From NCBI GenBank assembly GCA_025529335.1, contig JAMYHX010000216.1:1-64000 (forward strand): a stretch of 64,000 nucleotides of DNA, given 5' to 3'. A program made the translations under genes and the position numbers. Source of the DNA: Rhizopus sp. PT2906. Taxonomy: Eukaryota; Mucoromycota; Mucoromycetes; Mucorales; Rhizopodaceae. Positions 11,775-23,585 of this stretch are shown here, one piece after another. The notes below the pieces were generated by a model, which was not told the origin of the DNA, did no database searches, and saw only the letters and a program-made list of their open reading frames with translations. Within the stretch, counting starts at the first letter, position 1; the number at the start of each line of letters is the position of its first letter.

Positions 11775-13557
11775 ATGGCCCTTGCTGACGAGCAAATAAC
11801 CAAACTAAGCGAGACATTAGACAATGCTTGTTCAGTTCAAGAAAAATCAAGCAGCAAAAAGAAAAAGAATAAGAAGAAGGCTGTCGTATTGGAGAACATC
11901 AACCCATTTTATGAAAAGGCGTTTACAGACTATCCAGTTCAACTAAAGAATACAAAAGCAAAGGGACGTCATGCTGTTGCTGCAAAGGAATTAGCTGAAG
12001 GTGTCACCGTCAGTCTCGAGACAGCCACGGCTTTCGTTGTTCGTTCTGACTTTATTGACCAAAACTGCCACACTTGTCTAGCAGATCTATCATCAGACAA
12101 AGTGAGATGCACTCATTGTCCACTTTCTTATTATTGTTCAAAGACATGTTTGGATAAGGATCGCGCTCTACATGAGCTGATTTGTAGTACTTTTGGTCAG
12201 CTTAAAGCAATTGCTCAGGCTACTGATGTCGAGATTGATCTACTTCGATTGATGCTCTTACTGCTTGCTCGTCGTCAGCTAGATTCTCAAGATCACGTTT
12301 CAGACGCGACGCCCTTTTGGTGTGTACAAGATTTACTAAGTCATATCGAAAGCGCGCCTGCTGCATTTAAACATGTTCTCACAGCTGCTTGTAAGTCCTT
12401 GTCTCGATTATTTCATTGCTAACCCTTTTATTGATCTGTTTCTTTTCTTTCCACAGCTGAAAGACTATTAACAGAGTTACCAGAATCTTTGCGAATTCCA
12501 GTTGAAGATATGGTTGCCCTTGCTTGCAGGTAATTTTTAAAGTTAAAATACGTACAAAAGAACAATTGTATTTATTAATGTATTATGATAAAAAAGGATC
12601 AATTCGAATGCTCATGGATTAGGCGATAACCATTCACGAAATACAGATGTTGCCCTTGGTTTATTCCCTCTGGGTGCATTATTCTTCAATCATGGATGTA
12701 ATCCAAACACAGCATTTGTTGGATTACCCAATGGCCAGCTAGCCTTTAGAACCATCCGCCCAGTTCAAAAGGATGAGGAATTGGTTGTTAGTTATATCGA
12801 CATTTACTCAAATAGAGACGAGAGACGACAGGAACTACTAGCGACTAAACATTTTTGGTGCAAGTGTAAGAGATGTACCAGTCCTATGGAAAAATCAGTG
12901 GATCGCCTACTTTCTGGTATTGTTTGTCACCAGTGTGCAAATGATGTATATATCATACCACCAACAAATATAGATATTCTACTAAAAGGACAGCTCAACG
13001 TATCAGTCGAACCTAGTTTCAAATGCGCTACATGTGGACATGAAATAGAAGGAGACCAACTGCGAACCGTTTTGGGAGAAGCAGAGAAGAGCTATACGGC
13101 GGGTATGACATATATCCGTCAAAAGCGCGATTTTAGACCTGGAGGTCAGCAATTAGAGCGCTTGACCCAAAATGTAACTATAGAAAAGGGTAAACTACAT
13201 CCCTTGCATTCACTTCGCTTCAACTCGTATATTCCACTGATGAATTGTATGCGCTATAATGGCAACCTGAAAGGAGCCATCGAGACAAACAAGTCGATTA
13301 TATCACTTATAGAACAGTACGCTACCATTGGAGGTCTACCTGGTAATACGTCAGAACTGTCTGATTACTGGCAAAATCTAGGAGAGCTGTGTCAAAAGAT
13401 GGCAAATGAATGTTCGAGTGTGATCTTGGAAAAGAAATGGCTAAAGGAAGCACGACATGCCTTTCAACAAGCTCTCAACATACGTTCCGTGGTCTTTGGT
13501 CAATCTCATCCCAAGGTGCATCATATTCAGCAATCGATGAACCAAATAAAAGTGTAA
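11775..13557 (+). CDS. SET and MYND domain protein (SMYD-type lysine methyltransferase)
   Basis: Predicted S-adenosylmethionine-dependent protein lysine methyltransferase; substrate unknown. Exons: 11775-12390, 12457-12529, 12597-13557; 549 aa. A Lys-rich N-terminus (SSSKKKKNKKK, possible nuclear signal) precedes a split SET domain interrupted by a MYND zinc finger (CHTCLAD..., RCTHCPLSYYCSKTC, HELIC). The SET core has NHGCNPNT and DEELVVSYIDIY, followed by the post-SET CKCKRC. The C-terminal third is helical and TPR-like, ending with KEARHAFQQALNIR, as in SMYD proteins. The small second exon (73 nt) keeps phase on both sides. Confidence 0.92.
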
Positions 13558-13671
13558 AAAAACGCTGCTGTCAAAGTGTGTAACATAATGCATAAATCAT
13601 TGTGAGACTTTTTTAAAACCGCATAATCATGACGTATCACGTGTGTTTTTTCTTCTTCTTCCTCAATAGTG

Positions 13672-15716
13672 ATGACCTCCACTTATAATATAGCTTTCCC
13701 TGCACTGCTCTATCCGGGACTTGGTAGTCAAAAGGTTAAGACTAGTGCCTCATCTCCACCTCATTGGTCATTGGCTCCACCCAAATATCCCAGTTATCTT
13801 AAACTGACACTTTATGGAAATTTAGTCACTGAGCAATACAATCTGATGCAACATGTTCAAAAGACAACACAAGAATCAACTGCGACAGTAAAAGACAAAC
13901 AAGAACACGATCTTGTTAACCTTGACTTGCGTTTACCTACATTTTGGAATTCAAAAGACAAATCAAAAAATATCGATGTTAGCAGTAATGGCATCGAATT
14001 GACATATATTGGTACGCTTTGCGCTTGTAATAAACAAAAGAAGAAACTAAGTATATATTAGGACCAGGCAAACAAGAGACACATGCAGCACTAGCAAGAT
14101 CGAACTTTCCTATGCGACCTCAATGTGGCATATTCTATTATGAGATGAAAGTCATATCCAAGGGAGAGGATGGGTATATCGGTATTGGATTTTGCTGTGC
14201 AGAAAACAAAACAGAACGACTTCCCGGATGGGACGTAGATTCTTGGGGGTATCATGGAGACGATGGTCACTCATTTGCTGGTTCTGGCATTGGACAAAAT
14301 TATGGTCCTTGCTTTACAACCGGAGATGTCATTGGCTGTGGTGTCAATTTTGCAGATGGATCGGCCTTTTATACGAAGAATGGCAAGTTTCTGGGCACAG
14401 CGTTCAGACAGATTGATGTGAGTAAACCATTGTATCCGTCTGTTGGATTGCGTACGACCGGAGAAAAGATTACGACCAATTTTGGACATGAGCCATTTGT
14501 GTTTGATATTGAACAGTATATCAAGGTAAGAAAAAAAAAAAAGGAAAGGGCAAGGGTTGATCTCATTTGTTTTTCAAAAAAAAAAGGATCAAAAGGCACT
14601 ATCCATTCAACAGATGACATCCACACAGTCTATTGATAGAACACCGTATACAGAGTATGATCTCAATCAACTTGTTCTATCTTACTTGATACATCATGGA
14701 TACACCAAGACTGCATTTGCATTTGTTAAGAATACAAAGAGTATATCGGATACAGATCAAGAAGATACAGTCACTGTCCGCGGAACCGGAATGGAGCAAC
14801 GAACAGGTAAGATCCGAGATCAAGAAAAAGACGGTTCAATAAACACTCCTTTTGTAGCTATTCGATCGGCTATTATTCGAGGAGATATAGACGGTGCAAT
14901 TAGACTAATTCAGCAACACTTTCCAAAGCTTTTAGATCAAGGAGAACGCGGTAAATCAGTTCAATTGATGCTAAAGTGTGGTAAATTTGTGGAGATGATG
15001 CGAGAATACTGTAAACATACACATACAAAGAGCGAAAAATCGTCATTTGAATGTAATGAGCTCGGAGAGATGCCACAACCTAGTAAACAGAAAAGAAGAT
15101 TAAGTTATGCTGAAATAGCTTCATCTATAAATCAAAAGAAAGATGTGAATTTGGAAAACTCCAAGCACACCAAACACGAGCACAGTGAAGCTCAAACACA
15201 TATGATGGACATTGATGAGAAGTCGGAAAAGGATGTATCCGCGGAATCCTTGGAACGTGTTATGAAATACGGGCAACAGCTGCAGGAGGAGTATAAGTTG
15301 GATCATTCAGATAAGACAAAGGCGAGTCTAACGGTAAGTTATATTGTTATAACATTAAATACTAAGTAGTCATGATGATAAAATGTTAGGAAATATTCTC
15401 ATTGTTGGCTTATCACGATCCTTATACGAGTCCAGTGTCACATATAATGAGTGTTTCAAGAAGAGATGCATTAGCTACAGAAGTAAATGCTGCTATTCTG
15501 GGTAAGTTCTATAAATAAATGATCAAAAAGAAAAGGGGAGCCTTATTTTTGGATATAGCCTTTCTTCAACAACCAGAGATACCTGCTTTGGAACGCATTT
15601 ATCGACAGCTTATTCTAAGTAATAAAATGCTGGCTATAGAAGGGGATGGTACATCAGCTCTAGTTAAAGTAGAGGATTACTATATGAAGCATGTGGAAAA
15701 AATAAAAATGCCTTAA
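13672..15716 (+). CDS. GID1: RanBPM/Gid1-like SPRY-LisH-CTLH protein
   Basis: Likely scaffold subunit of the GID/CTLH E3 ubiquitin ligase, which degrades gluconeogenic enzymes in yeast. Exons: 13672-14011, 14062-14525, 14587-14806, 14858-15333, 15390-15501, 15559-15716; 589 aa. The SPRY domain (about residues 60-260) contains YYEMKVISKGEDGYIGIGF, LPGWDVDSWGYHGDDGHSF and GDVIGCGVNF. LisH follows (YDLNQLVLSYLIHHGY), then CTLH (AIRSAIIRGDIDGAI, LIQQHFP) and a CRA-like C-terminus. The intron 14807-14857 is 51 nt, a multiple of three without a stop, so it can also be read through; family alignment of the CTLH start favours splicing. Acidic and Lys-rich spacer around residues 420-470. Confidence 0.92.
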
Positions 15717-16030
15717 TTCTCTTCCTTGACATGTAATGGAACGTATGAGCTGACTTTTAACACTATGACTATTACTATTACTACTCCTAAACACTTGTCT
15801 CTTTTTCTGTTTCTTTCTTTCTCTCCTTTATAAACTATAAAGATGGAATAAGGTTCAATAAATATAAATCAAAAAGGATAAGGAAAAGAGCAGCAAAAAA
15901 AAAACAATGAAGGGGAGAATAGCTTGACAACTGAGTTTCTATTCCCCAAAAAACACCTGCATTTTGATGGCTATAAAAAGAAGGACTTCACTGTATGTTC
16001 TTTTTTTAACTTTTTTCTTTCATCTTCAAA
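15717..16030. other. Intergenic, 3' end of GID1-like gene and AGM1 promoter
   Basis: Pyrimidine-rich 3' flank, then AT-rich promoter DNA with a TATA-like box at 15971. No further gene. Confidence 0.6.
15971..15979 (+). promoter_or_regulatory. TATA-like box of the phosphoacetylglucosamine mutase gene
   Basis: CTATAAAAA, 52 bp before the ATG at 16031, followed by a T/C-rich leader. Confidence 0.5.
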
Positions 16031-18084
16031 ATGAGTTTTGACTTGGCTGCTATTAAACAAAACACTATTCCTATCGAAGTCGAAGGATATAAATACACTT
16101 ATGGTACTGCTGGTTTTAGAACAAAGTAAGCAAAAACCTTTCTTACAACTACTTTACACTAACCACATTTCAGGGCCGACGTGTTAGGTTCCGTAATGTA
16201 TAAAGTTGCCATCTTGGCTACTTTACGTTCAAAGAAGCTTCAAGGAGCCACTATTGGTGTTATGATTACTGCTTCTCATAATCCTGAAGAAGTAATACTA
16301 TTTTATATGTCTCAACTACTCATACTGACATACACGCGTACACTATAGGACAATGGTGTCAAACTCGTTGACCCTCGTGGTGAAATGCTCGAGCAGTCTT
16401 GGGAAGTGTATGCTACTAAGCTTGCTAATGCTGCCTCTGGTGATAACTTGGTAGAAGTTATTAATGAAATCATTGCTATCAACAAGATTGATTTGGAAAC
16501 ACCTGCTGCTGTTATTTATGCACACGATACAAGGTAAAGACAAAAAGAGAATTTACTTGGGGATTTTATTCAGACTTTTCAAATAGACCTAGTTGCCCTC
16601 AACTGGTCAAATGTCTCGAAAGTGGCCTTCAAGCTGCAGGTGCAAAGATGACCAACTTTGGCTTAAAGACAACACCTATGCTTCATTATCTCGTTCGATG
16701 CATCAACACACAGGGCACAAGTGATGCTTATGGAGAGCCAACAGAGGAAGGATACTATAAGAAATTGGCAAATGCATATATTGCTGCTGTCGTAAGTATA
16801 TAAATACAAACATAAGCCATTGGTTGCTCATTACGTCGACATACAGAAAGGAAAGGCGCGTTTATCTACCTTACACGTGGACTGTGCTAATGGTGTTGGT
16901 GCTCCCAAGCTTCGTGAATTTACTAAATATATCCCATCTGATGTCTTTGCCGTCGACATTGTAAATGATCAAATCACTGCTCTCGGTCAACTCAATAAGA
17001 ACGTAAGTAGTCCTCTGTGTTGATTAAAAAGCTGAGGCTGATCGTTAATCCTTAGTGTGGTGCCGATTTTGTAAAGACACAACAACGTGCCCCTGGCGGT
17101 ATAACCATTGCTGCTGGTGACAGATGCTGCTCCTTTGACGGTGATGCTGACCGTATCGTTTTTTATTATGTTGCTTCTGATGGCACATTCAAGCTTCTGG
17201 ACGGTGACAAGATTGCTGGTCTTGCTGCTCACTTTATCTCAAACCTTCTTAATGAAGCCGGTATCGACTCCATCAAGGTGGGTGTCGTACAAACAGCTTA
17301 CGCCAATGGTAGCTCGACCAACTACCTCACTAAAGTTTTGGTAAGTTTTCTCTTTTTTTTTGTTACATTCCAACTAATTACTCTATAAAGAAAGTGCCTG
17401 TTTCATGCGTATCTACTGGTGTTAAGCATCTTCATCATGAAGCTGAAAAATATGATATTGGTGTTTACTTTGAAGCCAATGGACACGGTACCGTCCTCTT
17501 TAGTCCTGATGCCCTGAGCACAATTAATACTGCTGAAGCGTAAGAACAAGTGTGTGTGTATGTTAATTTGAAGGTACTCATTTGATGTCTCTAGTGAATC
17601 ACCAGCTCAAAACCAAGCTATTACACAGCTTAGAGCTTTAACAGAACTTATCAACCAGACAGTTGGAGATGCCATTTCTGATATGCTCTTGGTCGAAGCT
17701 ATTCTCACTAACCTTCAATGGAGCCTAGAAGAATGGGACCAGGCATACACCGACCTTCCCAACCGTCTTGTTAAAGTTGTTGTTTCAGACAGACATATCT
17801 TCAAGACAACCAATGCTGAACGTCAGTTGGTTGAACCTGCGGGACTTCAAGCCGAGATCGATGCTCTTGTCGCCAAATATGCCAATGGCCGTTCATTTGT
17901 TCGGTAAGTAATTTTAAGAAAAAGAGAGAAGCGCAGCTAACACTTTTTTTGTAGTGCATCTGGTACAGAGGATGCTGTCAGAGTCTATGCCGAAGCTGCT
18001 ACACGAGCTGAAACAGACGATCTTGCCTTCAAGGTAGCCCAACTTGTATATGACCGTGCTGGTGGTGTTGGTGCACGTCCTTAG
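16031..18084 (+). CDS. PCM1: Phosphoacetylglucosamine mutase
   Basis: Interconverts GlcNAc-6-P and GlcNAc-1-P on the way to UDP-GlcNAc, the precursor of chitin and N-glycans (AGM1/PCM1 family). Nine exons: 16031-16125, 16174-16291, 16349-16533, 16587-16791, 16847-17002, 17056-17340, 17391-17539, 17595-17903, 17955-18084; 543 aa, typical for the family. The catalytic serine loop is the short AGM1-type TASHNP (near residue 63), the Mg-binding loop DGDADR is near 281, the sugar-binding loop EANGHG near 376, and the phosphate-binding RASGTED near 501. All nine exons keep phase. Ends 67 bp from the convergent ERMP1-like gene. Confidence 0.97.
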
Positions 18085-18151
18085 GAAAAAGAACAATAAA
18101 AACGGACTCTTTCTTTTTTTTTTATAAATACATATTTTTTATTCTTTAAAT

Positions 18152-21100
18152 CTAAAGTTCCCACACCTTTACAACTGAACTTAGCCAAGTAGTTGATGTC
18201 CAGATAGGCAATGCTTCCTTCACAACAGACATGATGCCTACGTTACCAATCAAGCGCTCTTCGCCTCGCCCAGCAAAGCTTTCCTTTTCTAATGCTGTAA
18301 ATTCAAAACGCACTTTCCATTTGTTTTCTAATGCTTTCTCATACTCTTCTTCAGGCACCTTGAAAGACAAGTCTATGGTCCATCCATCATTTCCATATCC
18401 ACTGACGTGACGAACAACATAATGGGAAGATGTTGGCAGAGGATCTTCGTCCTGAATGCTCCAATCAACCACATGACCATCAAAGGCCGCCACAGTCCAG
18501 GTATACGTGGGCGCATAACAAACAATAGAGAAAGAGCGAACGCCAGTCTGAGGATCAAAGGTATCGTTATACACCTTCATCTCCGGGAAGGGACCAGATA
18601 AGGCCGCCGCCAAGGATTGTTCGGTAAAGTTACCTGTCGAACGGATATAAGGCTCCACATCGAATCGATATCCTCCCAAGAATGCACTAAATGGATAGAT
18701 TGAATCCCAATCGTTCATATGATCAGGCGCACGGCGAGTCTCTGCCTTTACGCCAAGTCTATCTTCAAGCGTACCGATAACCGTTTGAATGTAAGGACCG
18801 TGATCTGCTTGAGCTACGCCAACAGTGATTTCGCCCGAGGTCAAGTTCTTCAACTGCTGAATAAACCTAATACCCTCATGTTAGTTATTAGTCTATGAAT
18901 AAAAAGCTTTCTTACAATCGCTTTGGGTGTAATTCGTCATAAGGAAAAGCCCAACCACCAAAAGTACCACCGCCGATATAAACAGCCGTCAAAACAGCGG
19001 TTTGGAACAAGAGTAAGAGGATCACCATTTTCTTGATCACCCCCTTTCCAAAGCGATGAACATGTGCGATCGAAGGAATGGAGACCATAAAGACGATCAT
19101 GCCGTAGATAACAGCAACAATCACGTCCACGGGGGTGTCTACACCCATACGACCCGTCAGGGGCACAAAGAGATCTACCAGGGCATAGGCATAGTCTGCG
19201 TAAAGGAAAGCCAGGACGAAGCTGGTGACGGAATAAGTGACGTGGCTTACTTGAGGCAGATAGATCTTGGAGGGTGCTGGACGAAGACATTCGTTCAACA
19301 CACAGGCAACAAGTAAGACAACACAGTAGAGCCAAAAGATGTATGAGCTTGCGACGCCTGTCAAGGTAGAGAGGAAGGTAGAGATAGCGAAACAGAGCAT
19401 GAGTGAGTTAAAGGTGCCGTATTCCATATCAAAGTGAGCAGGTCCAGGTAGTTGATAGAATAGGTACTGGACAGCATAAGCTCCAACAAGGCCAGTAGGA
19501 CTGAATATGAGAGCACCATACCATTCGTGTTTAAACCATGCCATGTGTCGGTTGAAGGTGTCAGAGGTGATCAGAAGGGCTACGGTCACAGGCAATAAAA
19601 GAGCGCTGATCATGCTTGCAAAAACAGATGTCGTAGACTTGGCATAAGAGATTAAAATGGAGGATATAGAACGATAGGGAGAAGATCGGTGTGTCTTTAG
19701 GGTGACATATCCAATATAAGCAGTAGCTAATACAACCGTGGACATTTGAAGCGTATACGCTGTTGCCCAGGTATAGACGAAAAAGAAGAGGCCTTGGAAA
19801 TCAAAAAAGACAACTTCACTTGAAGGCTTGATATCTTCTAATGACGCATTCTGCGCTAAATAGTTCACAATGGCTAACGTGTTTTCACCAAGATGTTGTA
19901 TGGCGCCAGGTTCGAGGTATCGAGGGATATCAAGGTGGGTATGATACAAGTATGAGTTCTTATAGATAGCCATGTCAATACCAGTCAAGTTTCCATATTG
20001 CACAAATTGTCTAAAATCTGTATCTGATAGAATCAAGCCAGTACGAAACACATCATTTGCCTATTGTCTAATTAGTCGTTTATTTTTATCTTTTTTTTTT
20101 TTCTCTGATAAATTACCATAACGGTGCCATGTGGATAAGGCACTTGTCTATATGCTTCCACCATTTCCTTTGAGTTAGCTTGAAATAAAATCTCTCTACC
20201 TGTTGTGCCACAAGCATCGATATTTACAACTGAGCGAATTCTGCATGAAACCTCATTCGTTAGTGGGATATAAATAAGATGAATGTATCTTACGTGTTTC
20301 GAAGCTCGTGCATAGTAATGAAAGCGTGTGATGCATCTTGCAAAGATTCTTCTGCTCCATTAAACACTACACATGACGTGTTAAGGAGATACCAAATGTA
20401 GGAAGAGTGTATTGTTACTTACGGAATACAACGGCATTTTTATGAGATGACCAATCGCGCTTGCTCAAGACCCGAATGAGTTCCATCATGACAGCAATAC
20501 CTGAACCATCATCTGTCGCTCCAGGAGACCCTAGGGTTGTATCAAAATGCGCGTTTAACAAAATTGCATTATCCTCACAGGAACGATCTTCGGGATGTTC
20601 AGGATTGATAGGACAGGAGAGACGAACGATGATGTTTGTCACGTTGGTATATGCCTTCAGGACCACTAATACAACAGATATATCAACACACTAGCTAATC
20701 GTTATTCTTTTCTTCCTTACTCTTGTCCATAATGTCAAATCGATGTGAACTCGAGCCTTGTTGGAACCAAATGTCAAACTTTGGAGATCCGGGAATTCCT
20801 TTTGCCTCATGCTGATATTGTTGGATAATATTGTTGATATAGTCATAAGACTGTTGTTCTTCTACTGTGCCAACAATGCCTATATACCACACACGTATCA
20901 ATCAATAGTTCCTTTATACACACGTTATATAGGTTATGTGTAAACTCTTTATTTTAAACTTACGGTAGCCGATGGTTTCGCTCAAATAGGATATGGTCTC
21001 TATTGCGTTCTTTTCAGAAAATTCAGATAGGCCCGTTTCTGGACTAAAGCCAAGCTGGTTTGTAGGGGAAGGTAGGCGGTAGTGAAGACAGAAAGAAAGG

Positions 21101-21225
21101 TACATGCCCAAGAAGGTACTTGCACAGATAAGCAGCCATGCTAATGAGATTCCTTTGAATGACCGATCAACAACAGTTGCAGTGCTTAACGGCTTTTGCC
21201 GATGCTTCTGCATTGCAATGGACAT
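18152..21225 (-). CDS. ERMP1-like M28 metallopeptidase, multi-pass ER membrane protein
   Basis: Endoplasmic-reticulum metallopeptidase of the Fxna/ERMP1 type. Exons: 21225-20964, 20879-20721, 20665-20423, 20366-20294, 20240-20117, 20060-18916, 18866-18152; 906 aa. A transmembrane helix near residues 27-48 (ISLAWLLICASTFLGMYLSF) is followed by an M28 zinc peptidase domain: NAHFDT (near 179), GATDDGSG, the catalytic pair in FNGAEE, NIDACG, and the last ligand in YHTHLD (near 330). About eight hydrophobic segments follow (residues 370-680), then a soluble C-terminal domain (about 690-906). All metal ligands expected of an active M28 enzyme are present. Substrate unknown. Confidence 0.93.
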
Positions 21226-21870
21226 TTTTTTACAAATAAAAATAGAAAAGAAAAAAAGAAAAAAGTCCTCCCCCTGAGAGACAAAGAGTTAAACTGGCTT
21301 TCGTTTTTAAAGTTGCTGTTTGGTTTATCCGGATGATCAGCCAATAAAAGTCTTTTAAAGGAAATACAGTAAAGTTTTAGACAATTAGCAATAGTAAATG
21401 ATTTGTAAACGATCGATTGGTTCTTTAATATTTTACCTGCATCATAGATAGCCTGCAGCGTTAACTGACTCTTTGATGTATTGGATAGCTTTTCAGTGTT
21501 TACTACAGGCACTTTACCAAGTTTATTTTCAAATATTTGTATATTAGGAGGCTTTATTAGATTGGCGAATCTTTCGAAAGTGTCTTGATTTTGTTTCAAT
21601 TGCACGTTTGTTTCTTGAAGCATTGCTACTTCAAAGTGTTTTGCGTTTGGAAATAAAAGAAGCTGGTCAATAAGCAAATAAATATATTTATAGCCTCTTT
21701 CTTTGATTAATGCTCTGATAACAACAGGCTTATGAATAGCGGCGTTATTCATTACCAGATAATAGCCATGTGAGTCATTTCTATCTAAACAGTCCATAAT
21801 ACTATTTAAATAGTTCATAAAATGAGCGGATCTGGTTTCTATTCTACCATTAACAGCCACTTCTTTACCA
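21189..21870 (-). pseudogene. IS630/Tc1-type transposase relic fused to unknown frame
   Basis: From 21860 to about 21675 the frame encodes the central DDE region of an IS630/Tc1-mariner-type transposase: VNGRIETRSAHFMNYLNSIM, GYYLVMNNAAIHK, KERGYKYIYL. The normally invariant aspartate of the V-M-D-N block is Asn here. Where the PPYSP..NPIE motif should follow, the frame instead runs on, still open, into unrelated sequence (LLLFPNAKHFEVAMLQETN...), then a potential splice donor near 21437. It is not a functional transposase. The join could be a deletion scar or an insertion into an older gene. Confidence 0.6.
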
Positions 21871-21898
21871 TTTAATTTTTTTGTTCTACTGTCACTTA

Positions 21899-23103
21899 TT
21901 AAGGGGCCATGAAAAATTTGAGCCTTTTATTTCGTGAAACATATTGGATAGCAAATAATCGATACCATATCATAATTTTTATAAATCGTATTAACAGCTT
22001 AAGGGGGAGTAAAGGGAAGGGTGGGTAAACAGAGTAGAACTCTTTAATACAATCAGCCATCTTTTTTTTTTTTTCATTTTCTTTCTTGTTACTAATGAGG
22101 TTGGCTAAATCAACCAACTGACTATTCAGCTTTTCGTTGCCAATTGTACCTATATCTTGCTGAACTTCTTCGAACAAAACTTTTTTATGTTTTGAATAAT
22201 CATAACGACCGACGACTTTCTTCTACTGGTACCAATAATGCTCTTCACTACTGTTATATTCAATACAGCACCATTATTTATTACCTGGTTGGCTATTTCC
22301 CGAAATAACAACGATGCGATCTTTTCCTGTGACATAGCCGACTACGGTTTGTTTTTTGATCTGAAAGCGTTCAAATGGCTACAGGCTTCTTTCCGGGATG
22401 GGAAGCAATTCTGAATGACAAACGACATTGTGTGTATGTGGAAATGCGATCAGATTTACTAATACTTGCTTGGGCATGTATAAAGATGGCAATGTCTGGG
22501 AGCAATTGACGGCAGGATCAGATAACATGGTCTTTACGAGTTCGATAGAATGCTTTAAATAAATTTTGGTACTATTTGATGGCTTGAAGTGTGAGGTTGC
22601 CGATCCCATATTTACGGAAACACTATCAAGTCGGAAGCTAGATGTCACTAGGAGACTACAAGTGCATGCACCCATAACAAGTTTTTGCTCATCGAGAGTG
22701 GTGATGATGCATGTAAGTAAGTAGTCATATTGGCCAGGCAACTTTTTTTTTTTCACGATGGGCATCTAAGAGTGGATCTCAAGAGTAAGATTCAATGATA
22801 TTTAGCAAAATTGCCATTCTTCCTTCCACTAAAATCGTACCAGCCAGAAGTTGAGAAGTACAGTAGCGCAACTGAGGGTACTGATTCTAATCTCGATTTA
22901 ATATTTTAGACATTTCGTCAGATAACTCTTCGTGCTTTGTCATCGATAAGATCTTTGCAGCTTTACTAAAACAAAGGGTCAGCTTCAATTAATTCAAAGG
23001 CATATATCTGTTATTACCTTGTTTTTTTTTTAACATGTTGAATGAGATTATCATCGTTGATGATGATATCGTCTGGCCTAAGGCTATCGTTCTGCGTGGA
23101 CAT
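21899..23103 (-). pseudogene. Degraded multi-exon gene of unknown family
   Basis: A start at 23103 with exon 23103-23018, intron 23017-22966 and exon 22965-22887 gives a 54-aa product beginning MSTQNDSLRPDD and stopping at a TAG; the same frame reads on plausibly to 22795 (QYPQLRYCTSQLLAG). Further open pieces follow at 22765-22379 (128 aa, HSIELVKTMLSDPAVNC) and 22177-21899 (EEVQQDIGTIGNEKLNSQLV), in other frames. No domain was recognised. The serial breaks and the adjoining transposase relic suggest a dead gene, but a short expressed 54-aa protein cannot be excluded. Confidence 0.3.
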
Positions 23104-23585
23104 ATCCCAAGTTCCAGTAGTTATTATATTCAGCTTTAATTGTAATTTAAAAAGGTTATTTAGTCGATTTAGTCGATGACTTGCGAATTATTTATAAAAA
23201 GAGCTGAATATTATTAAGTTTGTGTGAGAGTTTTATGGGGGAATATTAATGTTGTCAGTATGATAAATGTGGTCAATGAGATTATTTATCAATGCTATAC
23301 TAGTGGCTACTATATGTGCTTGACAGCAAATGATATATGACCTTAAAGTATCTCTTGTATAAATGCAAGACTTCATTATGTTATAACAATCGAATGTATC
23401 AAGATAATTTTTTGTGTTGTTCAAATTTAGGTTAAAAACCTTTATATTAAATTTTATGGTAGTTGAATACTATTAACAATGAGTTTTCAAAACTTCAGAT
23501 TTGTGTGCATATGTATATAGTGTAAAAATGTATATATATGAGGGAGGGAGCATGTTGAATACAATGAGGGATTATACAATACTGC
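23104..23585. other. Intergenic AT-rich stretch
   Basis: 3' flank of the MTHFR gene; no feature seen. Confidence 0.5.
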
